Assembly: GCF_904846175.1 (NCBI RefSeq) | Contig: NZ_CAJGZM010000003.1 | Span: 372,001-436,000 of the forward strand | Direction: 5' to 3' | DNA: 64,000 nucleotides | DNA from: Psychrobacter immobilis | GTDB lineage: Bacteria; Pseudomonadota; Gammaproteobacteria; Pseudomonadales; Moraxellaceae | Shown here: positions 62,183 through 64,000 of the stretch, piece after piece | Numbering within the stretch: the stretch's first letter is position 1 | Layout of the letters: every line of letters begins with the position of its first letter | Notes under the pieces: model-generated | The model's input: only the letters and a program-made list of their open reading frames with translations | What the model was told of the DNA's origin: nothing | The model's database searches: none | Made by a program: the position numbers and the translations under genes

Positions 62183-62926
62183 TTATTTCGTTAGCAGCTC
62201 ATCAAACTCAATTTCTTGCCCATCCACTAACACTAGCTTACCTTTGCTAATCTCAATGCTTATCCCTGTGTTATTTTTAATCGCACGCATCACATTGATG
62301 TCTTCAATACTGCTTTCAATGATTATTTTGCCCGATTGTTCTGGTTCGATTGGTGGTTTGAACTGAGTTGACGGCACATTAAAGGTTTTACTTTTGGTTA
62401 AGTGCTTCTCTTTCATAGTGAGCTTACCTTTAAAACTTTTAATCGCCACCTTACCGTGGTTTGAGAGCATAAACTGTAGCTTAACTTGGTTTAAGCTATC
62501 GCTATCGCTGGTTTTGACAGGTAGCAAAGCAACAGGGTAATTCTGCGCCTTAGCAGTATTTAATTGTGGACTAGTTACAATCGGGCTTTTTTTACCGGTT
62601 GGATTATTTGGATGCAAGCGCTCATATTCACGCTGTTGGATAAGTGCTTGCTTAATGGTGATACGGGGCATTGCGCCGGACTCATAAGCCCCGCTGAGCT
62701 TCATACGCAGCATATAGCGGCTTAGCAGCTGCCTATCACCTTCAGGCAAACGCTCAAACGTATCGCCGAGCTTCTTTTGCCATTGGTCAGAGTTGGTCGG
62801 TATAGTCTGCTTAGTTGGATCCGCTGGCGGCTGTGAGCAGCCATTGATAACAAGTGGCATTGCCAAAGTAAATGCCAATAACATGGCTTTTCTTGCATGG
62901 CGTGCATGCTTATATAAAGCAATCAT
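62183..62926 (-). CDS. Hypothetical lipoprotein, 247 aa
   Basis: The signal peptide ends in LVINGC (Cys-30), a lipobox followed by SQPPADPTKQ, so the mature protein is probably a membrane-anchored lipoprotein. The middle contains GDTFERLPEGDRQLLSRYMLRM and the C-terminal half (KLQFMLSNHGKVAIKSFKGKLTM... to GQEIEFDELLTK) looks like a small beta-sandwich domain of an unidentified kind. A near-perfect Shine-Dalgarno, AAGGAGG, lies 6 bases before the ATG, so it is well translated. No family is recognised with confidence. Confidence 0.82.
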   Translation of the reverse strand: MIALYKHARHARKAMLLAFTLAMPLVINGCSQPPADPTKQTIPTNSDQWQKKLGDTFERLPEGDRQLLSRYMLRMKLSGAYESGAMPRITIKQALIQQREYERLHPNNPTGKKSPIVTSPQLNTAKAQNYPVALLPVKTSDSDSLNQVKLQFMLSNHGKVAIKSFKGKLTMKEKHLTKSKTFNVPSTQFKPPIEPEQSGKIIIESSIEDINVMRAIKNNTGISIEISKGKLVLVDGQEIEFDELLTK

Positions 62927-63152
62927 CGTATGCCTCCTTCTAAACCCATATAAATGCTAATAGCTTTTATACCAATATAGCGCCTATGATAATTTTGTAT
63001 GTTTGTTTATCGCTAATAGCCACTGACGTTATTAGGTTCATTGAGGAGGGTATATTTTAAATAGCAAATTAAGTGGTGAAAAAAGACTAAGCGCTATTAA
63101 GCAAACTTAGTCCTTTTATTCTGTATGTATGATCAGCCAACTACTAGCGTTA

Positions 63153-63479
63153 CTATTTATCTTGCAGCTCAGACAACGGGTGAGTAGTGTTATTATTATG
63201 AGTCACTACAATCGCCTCATCAATAATACGTTGGCTGACACCGCGCTTACGCAGACTTTCGATAAAAACTTCATCATGAGCTAGGGTATAATCCTGATGA
63301 TCGCGATCCAGTCCTTGACGAATATAAAGACGAATTAGTCCTTGAATACGTTTAAAGCCCAACTCTGACGAGGTAGACTCTAATAATCTAATCATCTCTT
63401 CAGACAAGCGAATACTGATCGGACGCGTGATTTTTTGCGGGTGATCAGAGAACTTATTTTTTATGCGCACAGGTATCAT
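63153..63479 (-). CDS. Ribbon-helix-helix-like small protein, 108 aa
   Basis: The core KITRPISIRLSEEMIRLLESTSSELGFKRIQGLIRLYIRQGLDR (about 16-59) has the strand-helix-helix pattern of MetJ/CopG-type DNA-binding domains. It is followed by a helical C-terminal part (VFIESLRKRGVSQRIIDEAI) and a polar tail. A self-regulating DNA-binding or antitoxin-like role is suggested by the fold only. No toxin gene is adjacent. The ribosome site is poor. It precedes the lipoprotein gene by 226 bp on the same strand, and neighbours tRNA-Asn. Confidence 0.7.
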   Translation of the reverse strand: MIPVRIKNKFSDHPQKITRPISIRLSEEMIRLLESTSSELGFKRIQGLIRLYIRQGLDRDHQDYTLAHDEVFIESLRKRGVSQRIIDEAIVVTHNNNTTHPLSELQDK

Positions 63480-63643
63480 AATAAACCATTACTTTTAGTG
63501 AGTAGGAGTAAAGCACTCAGGGAAAAACTGACTCAGTCACAGCTAACCTTACCATACAACAAAAGCCGCTAAAAGAACACCATGGCCGTATTAATATTGT
63601 GCGGCTTTAGACCGATGCGATTAGTGGCTAAAAGCTACGACCA

Positions 63644-63676
63644 TAAAAAAACCTCCATCAGATAAGTGATGAAGGT
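63644..63676 (-). terminator. Terminator after tRNA-Asn
   Basis: ACCTCCATCA (63651-63660) pairs with TGATGAAGGT (63667-63676) with one mismatch. On the minus strand a T-run follows, 12 bp past the tRNA 3' end. Confidence 0.75.
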
Positions 63677-63687
63677 CTTTTATAATA

Positions 63688-63763
63688 TGGCTCTCCAACC
63701 TGGGCTCGAACCAGGGACACACGGATTAACAGTCCGTTGCTCTACCAACTGAGCTATTGGAGA
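63688..63763 (-). tRNA. tRNA-Asn (anticodon GUU)
   Basis: The minus strand reads TCTCCAATAGCTCAGTTGG and folds into a 76-nt cloverleaf with the anticodon loop CTGTTAA (GUU), T-loop GGTTCGAGCC and an encoded CCA at 63688-63690. Acceptor TCTCCAA/TTGGAGA is fully paired. Confidence 0.97.
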
Positions 63764-64000
63764 ATAAGTTGTTTATAACGGTTACTATCGCAAGTTTTAC
63801 AAAGGCTTTGGTGAGCGCGATTGCTTATCTTGTTTGCGTTATGTGGGGCACATTTTAGCCAAGTAGTTGTGAGCTGTCAACCTTATTACGTGATTAATTA
63901 TAAATATAATCAAAATCTATAGGAAGTTGAGCATAATTACTTTTAAAGTAGATGCTTTATTGAATGTTTTTATAAACAACCCGGATGCAATACGTCTAGA

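Noticed and set aside
63153-63479. A toxin-antitoxin pair with the RHH-like protein
   Set aside because: No small toxin gene overlaps or adjoins it; the nearest co-directional gene is a lipoprotein 226 bp away.

Overview
The window looks like chromosomal DNA of a gamma-proteobacterium of the family Moraxellaceae, most probably Psychrobacter. This is inferred from gene order (pyrG-kdsA-...-eno-ftsB-ispD; hda-perM-purM-purN; rnt next to pyrC), from protein resemblance recalled from family knowledge, and from an A+T-leaning base composition. No database search was possible. Almost everything is core metabolism on both strands. There is no insertion sequence, prophage, CRISPR array or rRNA operon.

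Layout. 1-3400: the 3' part of polyphosphate kinase, then three small, acidic, disorder-like proteins (56, 83 and 125 aa) and a convergent tRNA hydroxylase (miaE). 3980-8800: malate synthase G, a porin, and a four-repeat membrane protein. 8900-18150: the pyrG-kdsA-eno-ftsB-ispD core block, interrupted by a CxxC-less metal-binding-like protein, a CopZ-type chaperone and a CopA copper ATPase. 18500-22200: a BLUF blue-light sensor with a C-terminal membrane helix, tRNA-Glu, a small membrane protein, RNase T, two intergenic inverted-repeat elements and dihydroorotase. 22500-28700: argG, an unknown membrane protein, a signal-less YkuD enzyme, a nitroreductase-like protein and a CYTH-CHAD protein. 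28900-34200: isocitrate lyase, a divergent LysR regulator and an aldehyde dehydrogenase. 34300-41100: purN/purM, an AI-2E-type permease, Hda, a DUF2057 protein, Dps and a YcxB-like protein. 41600-48000: serS, transketolase, a coiled-coil protein, YceI and a NERD/zinc-finger protein. 48000-54000: a complete dppABCDF peptide importer. 54500-58400: an aldehyde dehydrogenase / DUF779 / GMC oxidoreductase alcohol-oxidation group. 58600-64000: a Pif1-like helicase with a C-terminal helix-turn-helix, a GAPDH/Epd-like enzyme, tRNA-Ser, a lipoprotein, a ribbon-helix-helix-like protein and tRNA-Asn.

How it fits together. Malate synthase G and isocitrate lyase form the glyoxylate shunt. Together with the GMC and aldehyde dehydrogenases and the peptide importer they suggest growth on acetate, alcohols and peptides. 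The copper genes look like an insertion into an otherwise conserved housekeeping block. Stress functions are scattered: Dps, YceI, polyphosphate kinase and the disordered proteins. I found no convincing new multi-gene system. The best leads are the trio of hydrophilin-like proteins, the paired 76-bp inverted-repeat elements between rnt and pyrC, the BLUF-membrane protein, the cytoplasmic YkuD enzyme, the four-repeat membrane protein, and palindromes upstream of both glyoxylate-shunt genes.
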